Part shown: in pieces, positions 19,099 to 28,775 of the stretch
Numbering within the stretch: position 1 is the stretch's first letter
How the letters are laid out: each line of letters begins with the position of its first letter
From: Aurantimicrobium sp. MWH-Uga1
GTDB taxonomy: Bacteria > Actinomycetota > Actinomycetes > Actinomycetales > Microbacteriaceae
Length of the DNA stretch: 64,000 nucleotides
Assembly: GCF_003325955.1 (NCBI RefSeq)
Contig: NZ_CP030929.1
Coordinates: 868,001-932,000, forward strand
Reading direction: 5' to 3'
Notes under the pieces: model-generated
What the model was told of the DNA's origin: nothing
Databases searched by the model: none
Seen by the model: only the letters and a program-made list of their open reading frames with translations
Translations under genes and position numbers: made by a program

Positions 19099-21233
19099 TG
19101 ACGAACTACGACAGCATTGATTTTTCAGACCTCATTGCTCTGAGCACTGAAGAGGTTGTTACTCACAGCTACTCTCAGGACATCACCCTTTCCAGCGGCA
19201 AAGTCATCGCATTGGTGACTCTTGATAATGGAATGGACTACAAGCGTCCGAACACTCTTGGCCCTCAAGGGCTACTCGAGCTAGATCGACTTCTTGTCTC
19301 GCTCAGTGATCGCGCCGCTGCAGGAGAAATTGACGCTGTTGCTGTGACCGGCAAAGAATTCATCTTGGCAGCAGGGGCTGACCTCAGCAGAGTGAGTGAT
19401 GTGCCGAGTAAAGAAATGGCCGTTAAGCTCGCGCAACTAGGCCACAGAACTCTTGGCCGGTTGGGTGAACTGGGAGTGCCTTCTTTCGTCTTCATCAATG
19501 GCTTAGCGCTCGGTGGAGGCCTTGAAGTGGCACTCAACGCCTCATACCGCACAGTCGATGCAACGGTGGGTGCAATTGCGTTGCCTGAAGTATTTCTTGG
19601 CTTAATTCCCGGATGGGGCGGCGCTTATCTTCTTCCTAATTTGATCGGTATAGAGAATGCACTCAAAGTCATCATCGAAAACCCTCTGAAGAACAATCGA
19701 ATGCTCAAAGCTACTGATGCTTACGAGCTTGGAATTGCTGACGCCATGTTTGGTTCAGCACGATTCCTGGAAGAGTCCTTGCAGTGGGCAGATGCTGTGC
19801 TTAATGGTCATGAGGTACACCGCCCACACCAACCTGGCAAAGTTGAACGTCTTGCTAAGTGGAACTTGGCAGTCAACATTGCGCGAAAGAGTGTGGAAGA
19901 AAAGCTGGGAACCGTTGCCGCAGCGCCTTATGTCGCTCTTGACCTTCTTGAACAGGCTCGAAAAGTTGATAAAGAAGCAGCCTTCGCTCGAGAAGACGAA
20001 GCTATTGCGTCACTTATTGTTGGTGACCAGTTCCAAGCATCAATGTATGCATTCGATTTGGTTCAAAAACGTGCCAAGAAGCCAGCAGGAGCACCTGATC
20101 CAAAGCTTGCACGCCCGGTTGGCAAAGTGGGTGTTATTGGGGCTGGATTAATGGCCCGACAGTTTGCGCTTCTATTCGTGCGCAAGCTCAAAGTGCCTGT
20201 GGTACTCACTGACATCAACCAAAACAAACTCGACGAAGCTCTGACTTACATCCGTGCGGAAATTCAGTCCATGCATGACAAGGGTCGCATCTCCTCCGAT
20301 GAGAATAAACGACTTCAGGCGCTTGTGAGCGGAACGACCAATCCTGCTGCTTTCTGTGACGCTGATTGGGTCATTGAAGCAGTATTTGAAGAACTTTCGG
20401 TGAAACAAGACGTCTTTGCGAATATCGAGCAATACGTAACAGAGGACGCCATTCTGGCGACAAACACCTCCAGCTTGTCTGTCAACGAAATCGGCGCGAA
20501 ATTGAAGCACCCTGAACGATTAGTTGGCTTCCACTTTTTCAACCCTGTTGCGATAATGCCTTTGATTGAGGTTGTGAATGCCCCACAGACAAACGAGGTA
20601 GCACTGGCCACCGCGATGGACACGGCCAAGAAACTAGGAAAAACAGCGGTCATCACAGCTGACTCCCCTGGTTTCGTCGTGAATCGCTTACTTGCTCGAC
20701 TACTGGGTGAAGCAATGCATGCAGTGGATACCGGCACACCTTTCAAAACTGTGGATGAGTCTGTCGCATCGTTCGGAATGCCGATGGCACCGTTTGAACT
20801 TCTAGACCTTGTTGGGCTGAAGGTAGGAGCACATGTTCTAGACACCCACCATGCAGCATTCCCTGATCGTTTTTTCCGAAGTGACAATCTTCACAAGCTA
20901 GCTGAACATGGATCCATCATTGTTCGTGGCCGCACCGGCAAAATCACGGGTTATGACCGTGGCGCAGAAGCAATCGTCAAGGGTGGCACTTCACCCATGA
21001 CCGCGGATCAAATCCGTCAGCGTATCGAAGATGGTCTAGCAGATGAAATACACCGCATGTTGGAAGAAAAGGTCGTCAGTGCGGCCCAGGACATTGATTT
21101 GTGCATGATTATGGGCGCAGGATGGCCATTCCAGATGGGTGGTGCAACACCGTTCCTTGACCGTATTGGCGCTAGTCAGCGCGTCTTTGGAGCTACCTTC
21201 CACAATCCGATGATTGCAGGACCTAAAAACTAA
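19098..21233 (+). CDS. fadB: Fatty acid oxidation complex, enoyl-CoA hydratase/3-hydroxyacyl-CoA dehydrogenase
   Basis: 711 aa from ATG 19098, chosen because it directly overlaps the fadA stop; the frame is open upstream only inside fadA. The N-terminal crotonase domain has AVTGKEFILAAGADLS (oxyanion hole) and the catalytic glutamates in GGGLEVAL and LPEVFLGLIPGWGG. The middle NAD-binding domain starts VGVIGAGLMARQFAL, with NTSSLSVNEIG and the catalytic His in VGFHFFNP. Two C-terminal dehydrogenase domains follow. It hydrates and oxidises acyl-CoA for FadA. It converges on dxs with a 4-base overlap. Confidence 0.95.
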   Translation: MTNYDSIDFSDLIALSTEEVVTHSYSQDITLSSGKVIALVTLDNGMDYKRPNTLGPQGLLELDRLLVSLSDRAAAGEIDAVAVTGKEFILAAGADLSRVSDVPSKEMAVKLAQLGHRTLGRLGELGVPSFVFINGLALGGGLEVALNASYRTVDATVGAIALPEVFLGLIPGWGGAYLLPNLIGIENALKVIIENPLKNNRMLKATDAYELGIADAMFGSARFLEESLQWADAVLNGHEVHRPHQPGKVERLAKWNLAVNIARKSVEEKLGTVAAAPYVALDLLEQARKVDKEAAFAREDEAIASLIVGDQFQASMYAFDLVQKRAKKPAGAPDPKLARPVGKVGVIGAGLMARQFALLFVRKLKVPVVLTDINQNKLDEALTYIRAEIQSMHDKGRISSDENKRLQALVSGTTNPAAFCDADWVIEAVFEELSVKQDVFANIEQYVTEDAILATNTSSLSVNEIGAKLKHPERLVGFHFFNPVAIMPLIEVVNAPQTNEVALATAMDTAKKLGKTAVITADSPGFVVNRLLARLLGEAMHAVDTGTPFKTVDESVASFGMPMAPFELLDLVGLKVGAHVLDTHHAAFPDRFFRSDNLHKLAEHGSIIVRGRTGKITGYDRGAEAIVKGGTSPMTADQIRQRIEDGLADEIHRMLEEKVVSAAQDIDLCMIMGAGWPFQMGGATPFLDRIGASQRVFGATFHNPMIAGPKN

Positions 21234-23176
21234 ACGTTTTTGTCCTGGAATGTTTCAGAAACTGCGCTTTCGTCAGGTAATGGGCGTGCAACAGGTATCT
21301 TGCTGCCAAGAACTTGAGCGACAACATCTCGTGCGATGTCCTGTGCGGTGAGCCCCGCATCGGCCAAAATTTCATTCCTGCTCGCGTGATCAAGGAATTC
21401 ATCTGGCAATCCCAGCTCGTCAACCGCAGTGTCTACACCAGCGCTTCGTAGTTCCTGCCTGATACGTGTTCCGATTCCTCCAACACGAACACCATCTTCT
21501 AAGGAAATCACGAGACGGTGGTCGCGAGCCATGTCAATTATGCTTTCAGGAACTGGAACAATCCAACGTGGGTCAACAACTGTTGCTCCAATACCCTGTT
21601 GAGCAAGACGATCAGCAACGTCCAGACCAAGTTGGGCGAAAGTTCCAATGGCAACAATGAGGACATCTTTGTGTGGTGCTTCGCGTAAGACATCTACACC
21701 GTCAACGCAGCGACGAACAGCTTCGATGTCGCGTGAAACAGACCCTTTAGGGAATCGGATGACAGTAGGCCCATCTCCGATAGAAATTGCCTCTGTAAGT
21801 TCCTCGCGCAGGCGTGCAGCATCACGAGGTGCCGCTAATCGGATGTGTGGGACAACTTGAAGTATGGACAAATCCCAGACTCCGTGGTGACTAGGCCCAT
21901 CTGGACCGGTGACACCTGCTCGGTCAAGCACAAAAGTTACTCCTGCTTTATGTAGGGCAACGTCCATCAGCACTTGGTCAAACGCACGGTTAATGAACGT
22001 GGCATAAACCGCCACGACTGGATGCAGGCCGCCAAAGGCTAGTCCTGCCGCGGATGCAACAGCATGCTGTTCAGCAATACCAACATCAATAACTCGGTCA
22101 GGGAAGCGTTCGAGGAGCTTGTGAAGGCCCGTAGGTCGCAACATCGCCGCAGTGATGCCAACAATGCTGTCGTTGGTTTCAGCTAGCGAGACAAGTTCAT
22201 CACCAAAGATATCCGTCCACCCAACAGCTGAGGATGTAGAGATAGATTTTCCTGTGACGGGATCAATCTGACCGACTGCGTGGAATTGATCGTCGATATC
22301 TCGTTGAGCAGGTTCGTAGCCCTTACCTTTTTGGGTAATTGCGTGAACAATGACAGGAGCTCCATAGTTCTTAGCCTGAGTGAGAGCCGATTCCATTGCC
22401 TTGACATCGTGGCCGTTGACGGGGCCGAGATATTTGATGTCGAGATTGGCATAAAGGTCTTGATTGTTGGTGAACCTAGAGAGAAAACCGTGAACACCGC
22501 CACGAACACCACGATAAAAAGCACGCGCGTAGGGGCCCATGCTGGCAAACATGCGACTACTCGTGAAGTGGAGATTGCGATAACTCTTTCGGGTTCGAAC
22601 TTTGTCGAGGTATCGAGCCATTCCTCCAATAGTGGGAGCGTAACTGCGGCCGTTATCATTCACGATGATGACAAGATTGCGTGCGTTGTCATGGCTGATG
22701 TTATTCAGAGCTTCCCACGTCATACCACCCGTCAGAGCGCCATCACCCACAACAGCGACGACGTGCCGATCATCTTGACCAGTCATGTTGAACGCACGAG
22801 AGATGCCATCTGCCCAGGACAGAGAGCTTGATGCATGAGAACTTTCAACGATGTCATGAACAGATTCAGAACGTTGTGGATATCCGGCTAAGCCACCCTT
22901 TTCACGGAGTTTGGAAAAGTCCTGACGTCCGGTGAGGAGTTTGTGCACATAAGACTGATGTCCTGTGTCAAAAACAATGGAGTCTTTGGGTGAGTCAAAG
23001 ACACGGTGAATAGCAATGGTGAGCTCGACTACACCAAGGTTCGGCCCGAGGTGCCCGCCGGAGCGGGCAACCTCTCGGACCAAAAACTCTCTAATTTCGG
23101 CAGAGAGTTGAACGAGTTCCTCTTGGCTCAGTCGATCGAGGTCCCGGGGACCGTGAACTGTTTCAAGAATTGCCAT
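21230..23176 (-). CDS. dxs: 1-deoxy-D-xylulose-5-phosphate synthase
   Basis: 648 aa thiamin-diphosphate enzyme, first step of the MEP isoprenoid pathway. It has FDTGHQSYVHKLLTGR, the ThDP motif GDGALTGGMTWEALNNIS with the closing NDNGRSYAP, DRAGVTGPDGPSHHGVWD and a C-terminal transketolase domain. Length is normal. A TAGACT box sits exactly six bases before the ATG and no ribosome binding site is visible, so the mRNA is probably leaderless. Precursor supply may feed carotenoids or retinal as well as quinones, but no such genes are in view. Confidence 0.97.
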   Translation of the reverse strand: MAILETVHGPRDLDRLSQEELVQLSAEIREFLVREVARSGGHLGPNLGVVELTIAIHRVFDSPKDSIVFDTGHQSYVHKLLTGRQDFSKLREKGGLAGYPQRSESVHDIVESSHASSSLSWADGISRAFNMTGQDDRHVVAVVGDGALTGGMTWEALNNISHDNARNLVIIVNDNGRSYAPTIGGMARYLDKVRTRKSYRNLHFTSSRMFASMGPYARAFYRGVRGGVHGFLSRFTNNQDLYANLDIKYLGPVNGHDVKAMESALTQAKNYGAPVIVHAITQKGKGYEPAQRDIDDQFHAVGQIDPVTGKSISTSSAVGWTDIFGDELVSLAETNDSIVGITAAMLRPTGLHKLLERFPDRVIDVGIAEQHAVASAAGLAFGGLHPVVAVYATFINRAFDQVLMDVALHKAGVTFVLDRAGVTGPDGPSHHGVWDLSILQVVPHIRLAAPRDAARLREELTEAISIGDGPTVIRFPKGSVSRDIEAVRRCVDGVDVLREAPHKDVLIVAIGTFAQLGLDVADRLAQQGIGATVVDPRWIVPVPESIIDMARDHRLVISLEDGVRVGGIGTRIRQELRSAGVDTAVDELGLPDEFLDHASRNEILADAGLTAQDIARDVVAQVLGSKIPVARPLPDESAVSETFQDKNV

Positions 23177-23182
23177 GGCTCG

Positions 23183-23188
23183 AGTCTA
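23183..23188 (-). promoter_or_regulatory. Candidate -10 box of leaderless dxs mRNA
   Basis: TAGACT on the minus strand, followed by CGAGCC and the dxs ATG. A six-base gap places the transcription start at the A of ATG. The -35 region is weak (AGCACA, 18 bases upstream). Confidence 0.6.
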
Positions 23189-23225
23189 TGAGGAAACGAA
23201 CCAGTTTGTGCTGAGAATTCGTCGA

Positions 23226-25910
23226 CTAAGCGACGAGCGAACGCAGCACGTACTGAAGGATTCCACCATTACGGTAGTAGTCAGCTTCACCAGGGGTGTC
23301 GATGCGAACTACAGCGTCAAATTCGATGGTTTCCTTACCTGCAGGTGAGTTATCTGAAGGAGCGGCAGTTACACGGACAGTCTTAGGCGTAACGCCCTTA
23401 TTGAGTTCCTCAACACCACTGATTGACACAATTTCAGTTCCATCGAGGCCCAAAGATTGCCAGCTTTGCCCAGCAGGGAACTGCAAAGGAAGGACACCCA
23501 TGCCGATGAGGTTTGAACGGTGAATACGCTCGAAGCTCTCAGTAATGACCGCCTTCACGCCCAGAAGAGCCGTTCCCTTAGCAGCCCAGTCTCGGGATGA
23601 ACCAGAACCGTATTCCTTGCCACCGAAGATGACAAGAGGAGTTCCAGCTGCCTGGTAGTTGGCGCTGGCGTCGTAGATGAAGGACTGAGGACCATCGGGC
23701 TGAGTAAAGTCTCGAGTGTAACCACCTTCAACACCATCGAGAAGCTGGTTCTTCAGACGAATGTTGGCGAATGTTCCTCGAATCATCACCTCGTGGTTTC
23801 CACGGCGCGAGCCGTAAGAGTTGTAATCAGCGCGAGCTACACCGTGCTGGTCGAGGTAGACAGCAGCTGGCGTACCAGCCTTAATGTTTCCAGCAGGCGA
23901 AATGTGGTCAGTGGTAACCGAGTCGCCTAGGGTTGCCAAAACGCGTGCTCCGGCAATGTCGGTAACCGGTGTGGTTTCCTTTTTCATTCCCTCGAAATAA
24001 GGAGGTTTGCGCACATAAGTGGACTTCTCATCCCAGTCGAAGGTCGCACCGGTTGGAGTGGGGAGGTTACGCCAGCGCTCATCACCGTTGAAAACAGACG
24101 AGTACTCGTGGTCAAACATGGCCGTGTCAATGGACTCGCCAATAACCTTTTCAACCTCTGCAGTCTCTGGCCAGATGTCCTTGAGGAATACGGGGTTGCC
24201 ATCAGAACCAGTTCCTAGAGCATCCTTTTCAAAGTCGAAGTCCATCGAACCAGCTAGTGCGTAGGCAATGACCAAGGGAGGGCTTGCCAGGTAGTTCATC
24301 TTCACATCGGGGCTGATACGACCTTCAAAGTTTCGGTTACCTGAAAGCACAGCGGTCACAGCGAGGTCGTTGTGGTTAATGGCAGTGGAAATCTCTTCTT
24401 TGAGCGGGCCTGAGTTTCCAATGCATGTCATGCAGCCATAACCAACAGGGTAGAACCCGAGCTCGTCGAGATACGGCGTAACACCGGCTTTCTCGTAGTA
24501 GTCGGTGACAACCTTGGATCCAGGAGACAGGGTGGTCTTCACCCAAGGCTTGGTCTTAAGGCCCTTCTTCACCGCGTTGCGTGCGAGAAGTCCAGCAGCA
24601 AGCATGACCGAGGGGTTTGAAGTGTTGGTGCAGGAAGTGATAGCTGCGATGGTAACAGCACCATTCTTCAGCTCGAATTCTTCTCCCCCATCAACGCTGA
24701 CTTTGACAGCGTCACCGTGGGTGTAGTTCTTGACGTCCTCATTGAACTGCTTCTGCGCCTTGGAGAGTTCAATACGGTCCTGCGGACGCTTGGGGCCCGA
24801 GATCGAGGGAACTACAGTTGAGAGGTCAAGTTCCATGTACTCAGAGAAGTTGGGCTCGTTGCTAGGGTCGAACCAAAGCCCTTGAGCCTTAGAGTACGCC
24901 TCAACAAGAGCAACCTGCTCTTCAGAGCGGCCGGTCAGTCGCAGGTAGTCCAAAGTGACATCGTCAACGGGGAACATTGCTGCGGTAGAACCGAACTCAG
25001 GACTCATGTTTCCGATAGTTGCTCGGTTAGCCAAAGGAACTGAGGAAACACCGGGTCCGTAGAATTCAACGAATTTGCCAACGACACCGTGCTTACGGAG
25101 CATTTCGGTGATGGTCAACACCACGTCGGTAGCGGTTACACCAGTGGGAATGGAACCTGAAAGCTTGAAACCGACAACCTTAGGAATGAGCATGGAGACG
25201 GGCTGACCGAGCATAGCTGCCTCAGCCTCAATACCGCCGACACCCCAGCCGAGAACACCCAAACCGTTGACCATGGTGGTGTGAGAGTCAGTACCAACGC
25301 AAGTATCAGGGTATGCCTGAAGAATGCCAGCAACTTCACGAGCCATAGTGACACGAGCCAAGTATTCAATGTTGACCTGATGGACGATACCTGTTCCAGG
25401 GGGAACAACCTTAAAGTCATCAAACGCGGTCTGACCCCAGCGCAGGAACTGGTAACGCTCACCGTTGCGCTCATATTCGATTTCAACGTTCTGCTCGAGA
25501 GCATCGGCTGTTCCATAGAGGTCTGCAATAACCGAGTGGTCAATGACCAGTTCAGCAGGTGCAAGAGGATTGATCTTGGTTGGATCACCACCGAGCTCGG
25601 TCACTGCCTCGCGCATTGTGGCAAGGTCTACAACACAAGGAACACCTGTGAAGTCCTGCATGATCACGCGTGCAGGGGTGAATTGAATTTCTGTGTCTGG
25701 CTCAGCAGAGGGAACCCAGTTCCCTAAAGCCTTGATCTGCTCTGCTGTAACGTTGGCGCCATCTTCAGTACGCAAAAGGTTTTCAAGAAGTACCTTAAGG
25801 CTGTAGGGCAACTTGTCATGACCCTGTACGGAGTCGAGGCGGAAAATCTCATAGGACTTTCCAGAAACCTCGAGTGTGCTCTTGGCTCCAAAGCTGTTTA
25901 CTGCCGACAC
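23226..25910 (-). CDS. acnA: Aconitate hydratase
   Basis: 894 aa from GTG at 25910, which has GGAGGAG eight bases upstream; the frame extends 36 residues further but into the promoter region. Converts citrate to isocitrate in the TCA cycle with a 4Fe-4S cluster. Cluster ligands are visible in [13 protein letters not shown] and [36 protein letters not shown] and the C-terminal [17 protein letters not shown] swivelling domain are intact. Length fits the AcnA/IRP1 type. A perfect palindrome lies about 70 bases upstream. Confidence 0.97.
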   Translation of the reverse strand: MSAVNSFGAKSTLEVSGKSYEIFRLDSVQGHDKLPYSLKVLLENLLRTEDGANVTAEQIKALGNWVPSAEPDTEIQFTPARVIMQDFTGVPCVVDLATMREAVTELGGDPTKINPLAPAELVIDHSVIADLYGTADALEQNVEIEYERNGERYQFLRWGQTAFDDFKVVPPGTGIVHQVNIEYLARVTMAREVAGILQAYPDTCVGTDSHTTMVNGLGVLGWGVGGIEAEAAMLGQPVSMLIPKVVGFKLSGSIPTGVTATDVVLTITEMLRKHGVVGKFVEFYGPGVSSVPLANRATIGNMSPEFGSTAAMFPVDDVTLDYLRLTGRSEEQVALVEAYSKAQGLWFDPSNEPNFSEYMELDLSTVVPSISGPKRPQDRIELSKAQKQFNEDVKNYTHGDAVKVSVDGGEEFELKNGAVTIAAITSCTNTSNPSVMLAAGLLARNAVKKGLKTKPWVKTTLSPGSKVVTDYYEKAGVTPYLDELGFYPVGYGCMTCIGNSGPLKEEISTAINHNDLAVTAVLSGNRNFEGRISPDVKMNYLASPPLVIAYALAGSMDFDFEKDALGTGSDGNPVFLKDIWPETAEVEKVIGESIDTAMFDHEYSSVFNGDERWRNLPTPTGATFDWDEKSTYVRKPPYFEGMKKETTPVTDIAGARVLATLGDSVTTDHISPAGNIKAGTPAAVYLDQHGVARADYNSYGSRRGNHEVMIRGTFANIRLKNQLLDGVEGGYTRDFTQPDGPQSFIYDASANYQAAGTPLVIFGGKEYGSGSSRDWAAKGTALLGVKAVITESFERIHRSNLIGMGVLPLQFPAGQSWQSLGLDGTEIVSISGVEELNKGVTPKTVRVTAAPSDNSPAGKETIEFDAVVRIDTPGEADYYRNGGILQYVLRSLVA

Positions 25911-25978
25911 GTGCTGCTCCTCCGTTGGGCGTTTGACGCAGGTGAAAATGGTGTGTTGCTCAATCAGAAACAAAAGTC

Positions 25979-25992
25979 TCTTGATATCAAGA
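25979..25992. promoter_or_regulatory. Perfect 14-bp palindrome in the acnA leader
   Basis: TCTTGATATCAAGA reads the same on both strands. It lies 69-82 bases before the acnA GTG, next to TAAGAT/TATATC sequences that could be the -10 element, with GTGACA further upstream. Typical shape for a dimeric repressor site; the regulator is not identifiable here. Confidence 0.5.
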
Positions 25993-26024
25993 TATATCTT
26001 ATCCTGACATTTTGTCACTACGTT

Positions 26025-26684
26025 CTATGAACTTGAGGTTTTTTCACGGTAGAGCGAACGAACGATGAGCCATGTCAGTGCGAGAACAGGAACATAAAGC
26101 GGAAGACCGAGAAGTAGTTTTGCGGTAGCCAAACCTTCAACGTTGCCAGCAAGATACAGCGGATACTGAACGATAAGCCTCAGTGCGAACATGCCAAACC
26201 AGATGGCTGTAACTGCGCTGTAGACACGCAAATGATGCTTATTCTTTCGCCAAGAAAAACCTTCGCCACGAATCAGACCAACTGCAACACCGATAATCGG
26301 CCATGTAGCAAGGATCGAAACCAATAACACGACTGAATATGCCGCATTAGTGAAGAGCCCAGGGACGAAATTATCTTCAGGTCGATTAGTCAATAGAGCC
26401 AAGACTGCAGAAACGACCACACCAGCTAAACCAACCAGAGCCTGGGTAACAGCTTGTCTGCGAATCAATCGATATGCAGTGAATAAGACTGAGACGGCCA
26501 CAGAGATTCCGATCGCGAGCCAAGGATCGCGAGTTATTGCTAAAACGACGACAAAAATAAGACCAGGAACAACTGTCTCAACAATTCCTAGCCATCCGCC
26601 CATTGCGGCCCACAGTGGATGTTTGCCCTCTCCAGCCCCTTCAGGATTCAGAGCAATTGAAGAAAGACCTGATTTTCCGGCCAT
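26025..26684 (-). CDS. DUF3159 family membrane protein
   Basis: 219 aa actinobacterial membrane protein of unknown function with about five or six hydrophobic segments (for example VPGLIFVVVLAIT, LAIGISVAVSVLFTAY, VGLAGVVVSAVLALL, VVLLVSILATWPIIGVAVGL). Family pattern LWAAMGGWLGIVETVVPGL and the late motif RVYSAVTAIWFGMFALRLIVQ are present. The ATG lies two bases after the DUF3710 stop, so dut-DUF3710-DUF3159 are one unit. Separated from acnA by 114 bases. Confidence 0.9.
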   Translation of the reverse strand: MAGKSGLSSIALNPEGAGEGKHPLWAAMGGWLGIVETVVPGLIFVVVLAITRDPWLAIGISVAVSVLFTAYRLIRRQAVTQALVGLAGVVVSAVLALLTNRPEDNFVPGLFTNAAYSVVLLVSILATWPIIGVAVGLIRGEGFSWRKNKHHLRVYSAVTAIWFGMFALRLIVQYPLYLAGNVEGLATAKLLLGLPLYVPVLALTWLIVRSLYREKTSSS

Positions 26685-26686
26685 CG

Positions 26687-27286
26687 TTAGGCGCCTGTAG
26701 GTGTAGCACCAGAGGCTTGTTCAGGAACACGAAGCGGCAGTAATTCACGAGGTGGAACTGGCTGTTGTCCACGAACAACAACAATGTCTCGGAAGAGTTC
26801 AATCATTGTTGCCCTCTTGTCTGTTTCCACAGCAGCAGGTCCAGCAATCACACCGCGAAGGAACCAGCGTGGCCCATCCACACCAATGAAGCACACATCT
26901 TGGAAGACTTGCTTGCCCTCAACCATCGCAGGAACGCGAGTCAACAAATCTGGACCAATTTCGGTCAGTCCCTCTGTAACCGAACCACCTTGAGCTGCAA
27001 TCTGCTCAGAGAGTTGGTGACGTACTTCGTGCCACAAACCACCAGAGCGCGTGGAGGCAAAAACCTGAACTTGGAGGGTTGAGCCCTGAAAATCAAGAGC
27101 AACCGCAATAACACGACCGGTTCCATCTTCGACCTCAAGTCGGAGATTAAGTCCCTCACGAGGGATGAGCTTGATAGAACCAAGATCAACATATGGGCGA
27201 ACGCCACTAACTTCAGATTCGTCAAAAGGTCCCAGCGTGCTTCTATCTGTCGGAGCACTTTTTGCTTCAGAAATTGATTCACTCAT
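26687..27286 (-). CDS. DUF3710 family protein
   Basis: 199 aa soluble protein of an actinobacterial family without known function, habitually located next to dut. Conserved parts include PYVDLGSIKLIPREGLNLRL, LWHEVRHQLSEQIAAQGG and FIGVDGPRWFLRGVIAG; the C-terminus is Pro-rich and probably disordered. The ATG overlaps the dut stop by four bases. Confidence 0.88.
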   Translation of the reverse strand: MSESISEAKSAPTDRSTLGPFDESEVSGVRPYVDLGSIKLIPREGLNLRLEVEDGTGRVIAVALDFQGSTLQVQVFASTRSGGLWHEVRHQLSEQIAAQGGSVTEGLTEIGPDLLTRVPAMVEGKQVFQDVCFIGVDGPRWFLRGVIAGPAAVETDKRATMIELFRDIVVVRGQQPVPPRELLPLRVPEQASGATPTGA

Positions 27287-27738
27287 TGGGCTTGTTCCGT
27301 TCTGTGAGCAATTCCGGTAGATCCGAAACCAGACTCGCCGCGTTCACTTTCCGGCAGTTTGTCAACCGGAATAAAACGAGCTTGGACCACTGGCATCACA
27401 ATCATTTGGGCAATGCGATCACCCTTGTTTATCGTAAATGGCTCACGCAGGTCGGTATTGAGCAACGTTACTTTGAGCTCGCCGCGGTATCCCGCATCAA
27501 CTGTTCCCGGTGAATTAACTACGGTAATTCCGTGTTTTGCGGCCAATCCAGAACGAGGAACAACAAACACAACAAACCCAGCAGGAAGTGCAATTGAGAC
27601 TCCTGTGGCAACAGTTGCTCGCTCTCCAGGATGCAGAAATAAATTTTCCGCAGAGGATAAATCTGCTCCTGCGTCTCCGGGATGAGAGTAAGTGGGGATG
27701 GTCTCAGCATTAATGAGAACTTCAATTGTTTGGTCCAC
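27283..27738 (-). CDS. dut: dUTP diphosphatase
   Basis: 151 aa trimeric dUTPase that removes dUTP and supplies dUMP for thymidylate synthesis. All five motifs are visible: AGADLSSAE, the region around VVPRSGLAAKHGI, GTVDAGYRGELKVTLLN with the catalytic Asp, RIAQMIV, and the C-terminal RGESGFGSTG. The start is GTG at 27738. A TACCCT box lies exactly six bases upstream and there is no ribosome binding site, so a leaderless mRNA is likely. It leads the dut-DUF3710-DUF3159 unit. Confidence 0.96.
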   Translation of the reverse strand: MDQTIEVLINAETIPTYSHPGDAGADLSSAENLFLHPGERATVATGVSIALPAGFVVFVVPRSGLAAKHGITVVNSPGTVDAGYRGELKVTLLNTDLREPFTINKGDRIAQMIVMPVVQARFIPVDKLPESERGESGFGSTGIAHRTEQAQ

Positions 27739-27744
27739 GTGTCG

Positions 27745-27750
27745 AGGGTA
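27745..27750 (-). promoter_or_regulatory. Candidate -10 box of leaderless dut mRNA
   Basis: TACCCT on the minus strand, then CGACAC, then the dut GTG. Spacing places the transcript start on the G of GTG. Confidence 0.5.
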
Positions 27751-27777
27751 GCCCAGATTTAGTGGTCGAATAGATGT

Positions 27778-28221
27778 ATGACATCGTTTCGTGAAGTTTT
27801 ACGACCATCTGCGTGGATGTATTTTGCAGCCACATTCATGATCCCCACCGTAATTTTGGTGTGTGCGCCTTTCAACCTCACCCTGGGCGTCATCCTTTCG
27901 GTGGTCATCTATCTCGCAATTGTCATCCCTATGTTCGCTCTGTCACCGGTTATTGAGCTGAACGATAAGGAGCTGAGAGTTGGTAAAGCTCACATTTCTC
28001 GCGAATTTATTGGCAGCGTAAGCGCATACTCAGGCAACTATGCCGTTGCTGCACGAGGCCCAGAACTCGATGCCCGAGCCTGGATTTTTCTTCGCGGGTG
28101 GATCAATCCTGTAGTCCGCGTAGACATTAACGATCCTGGAGACCCCACTCCCTACTGGCTCTTTTCTACGCGCAAGCCAGAGCAACTCGTTGCCGCCTTA
28201 CGAGCAGGACGCAAGCAATAA
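27778..28221 (+). CDS. DUF3093 family membrane protein
   Basis: 147 aa. Two hydrophobic segments near residues 15-35 and 38-58 (ATFMIPTVILVCAPF and GVILSVVIYLAIVIPMFALS), then a soluble part with LNDKELRVGKAHI, ARAWIFLRGWINPVVRVDINDPGDPTPYWLFSTRKPE, the diagnostic end of the family. Function unknown; divergent partner of dut in most actinobacteria, with 39 bases between the two start codons here. No clear ribosome binding site. Confidence 0.88.
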   Translation: MTSFREVLRPSAWMYFAATFMIPTVILVCAPFNLTLGVILSVVIYLAIVIPMFALSPVIELNDKELRVGKAHISREFIGSVSAYSGNYAVAARGPELDARAWIFLRGWINPVVRVDINDPGDPTPYWLFSTRKPEQLVAALRAGRKQ

Positions 28222-28252
28222 AAAATAATGGCCGGCAATCATGCCGGCCATT
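28219..28252 (-). terminator. Terminator after DUF4193
   Basis: Perfect stem AATGGCCGGC (28227-28236) with GCCGGCCATT (28243-28252) and a 6-base loop. On the minus strand it is followed by ATTTTTTATTG, a classical U tract. It also lies right behind DUF3093 on the plus strand, where it may act without a U tract. Confidence 0.85.
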
Positions 28253-28265
28253 ACCAATACAGTTC

Positions 28266-28562
28266 CTAGAAGGCACATTCCTTACAAACAGGGCCTAATT
28301 TTTCTTCGTGATCTACCTGAGAACGGTGCTTGACAAGGAAACAACTCACGCAGGTGAATTCATCGTCCTGTGGGGGTAGAACAACAACATCAAGCTCGAG
28401 GTCTGAGAGATCTGCACCTGCAAGCTCAAAACCACCAGGGTTATCTGCATCCTCACCGTCAACAGCGCCAGAAAGCTTGTCCGGCACGCGTTCCTTGAGC
28501 GCTTCAATGGACTCGGTGTCGTCATTGTCAGTTTTGCGAGGTGCGTCGTAATCAGTAGCCAT
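28266..28562 (-). CDS. DUF4193 family zinc-binding-like protein
   Basis: 98 aa from ATG 28562 (MATDYDAPRK), a small acidic actinobacterial protein of unknown function. The N-terminal half is rich in Asp and Glu; the C-terminus has two cysteine pairs, CVSC and CKEC, spaced as a zinc ribbon around a basic HRS segment. Family members always start near this point. It is transcribed divergently from sepH, across a 205-base gap. Confidence 0.9.
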   Translation of the reverse strand: MATDYDAPRKTDNDDTESIEALKERVPDKLSGAVDGEDADNPGGFELAGADLSDLELDVVVLPPQDDEFTCVSCFLVKHRSQVDHEEKLGPVCKECAF

Positions 28563-28712
28563 CTTTATGTTCCAAATCGTCACGTCACCGGCTCAAAAAT
28601 ACGCCGGCGCGGACAGTTTGCCTGATTGTGGCCAGAAATACAAAATCTTCTTAGGCGTGTTGCTTCTCACACAGCCAATTAGGTCGGCACGCGCAGAAGT
28701 TAAGGAGAAGAA

Positions 28713-28775
28713 ATGTATTTTCGTGGAATTCTCTTCTCATACACTTTTGCCCAAGGAGCTAGCAAATATGCGTGA
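28713..28775 (+). CDS. Possible 20-codon leader peptide upstream of sepH
   Basis: A short reading frame (MYFRGILFSYTF...) starts with ATG preceded by AAGGAGAAGAA, a very good ribosome binding site, and ends with TGA at 28773-28775, overlapping the sepH ATG at 28768. The arrangement would deliver ribosomes to the sepH start. Too short for codon-usage tests; may be chance. Comparison with relatives would decide. Confidence 0.35.
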   Translation: MYFRGILFSYTFAQGASKYA

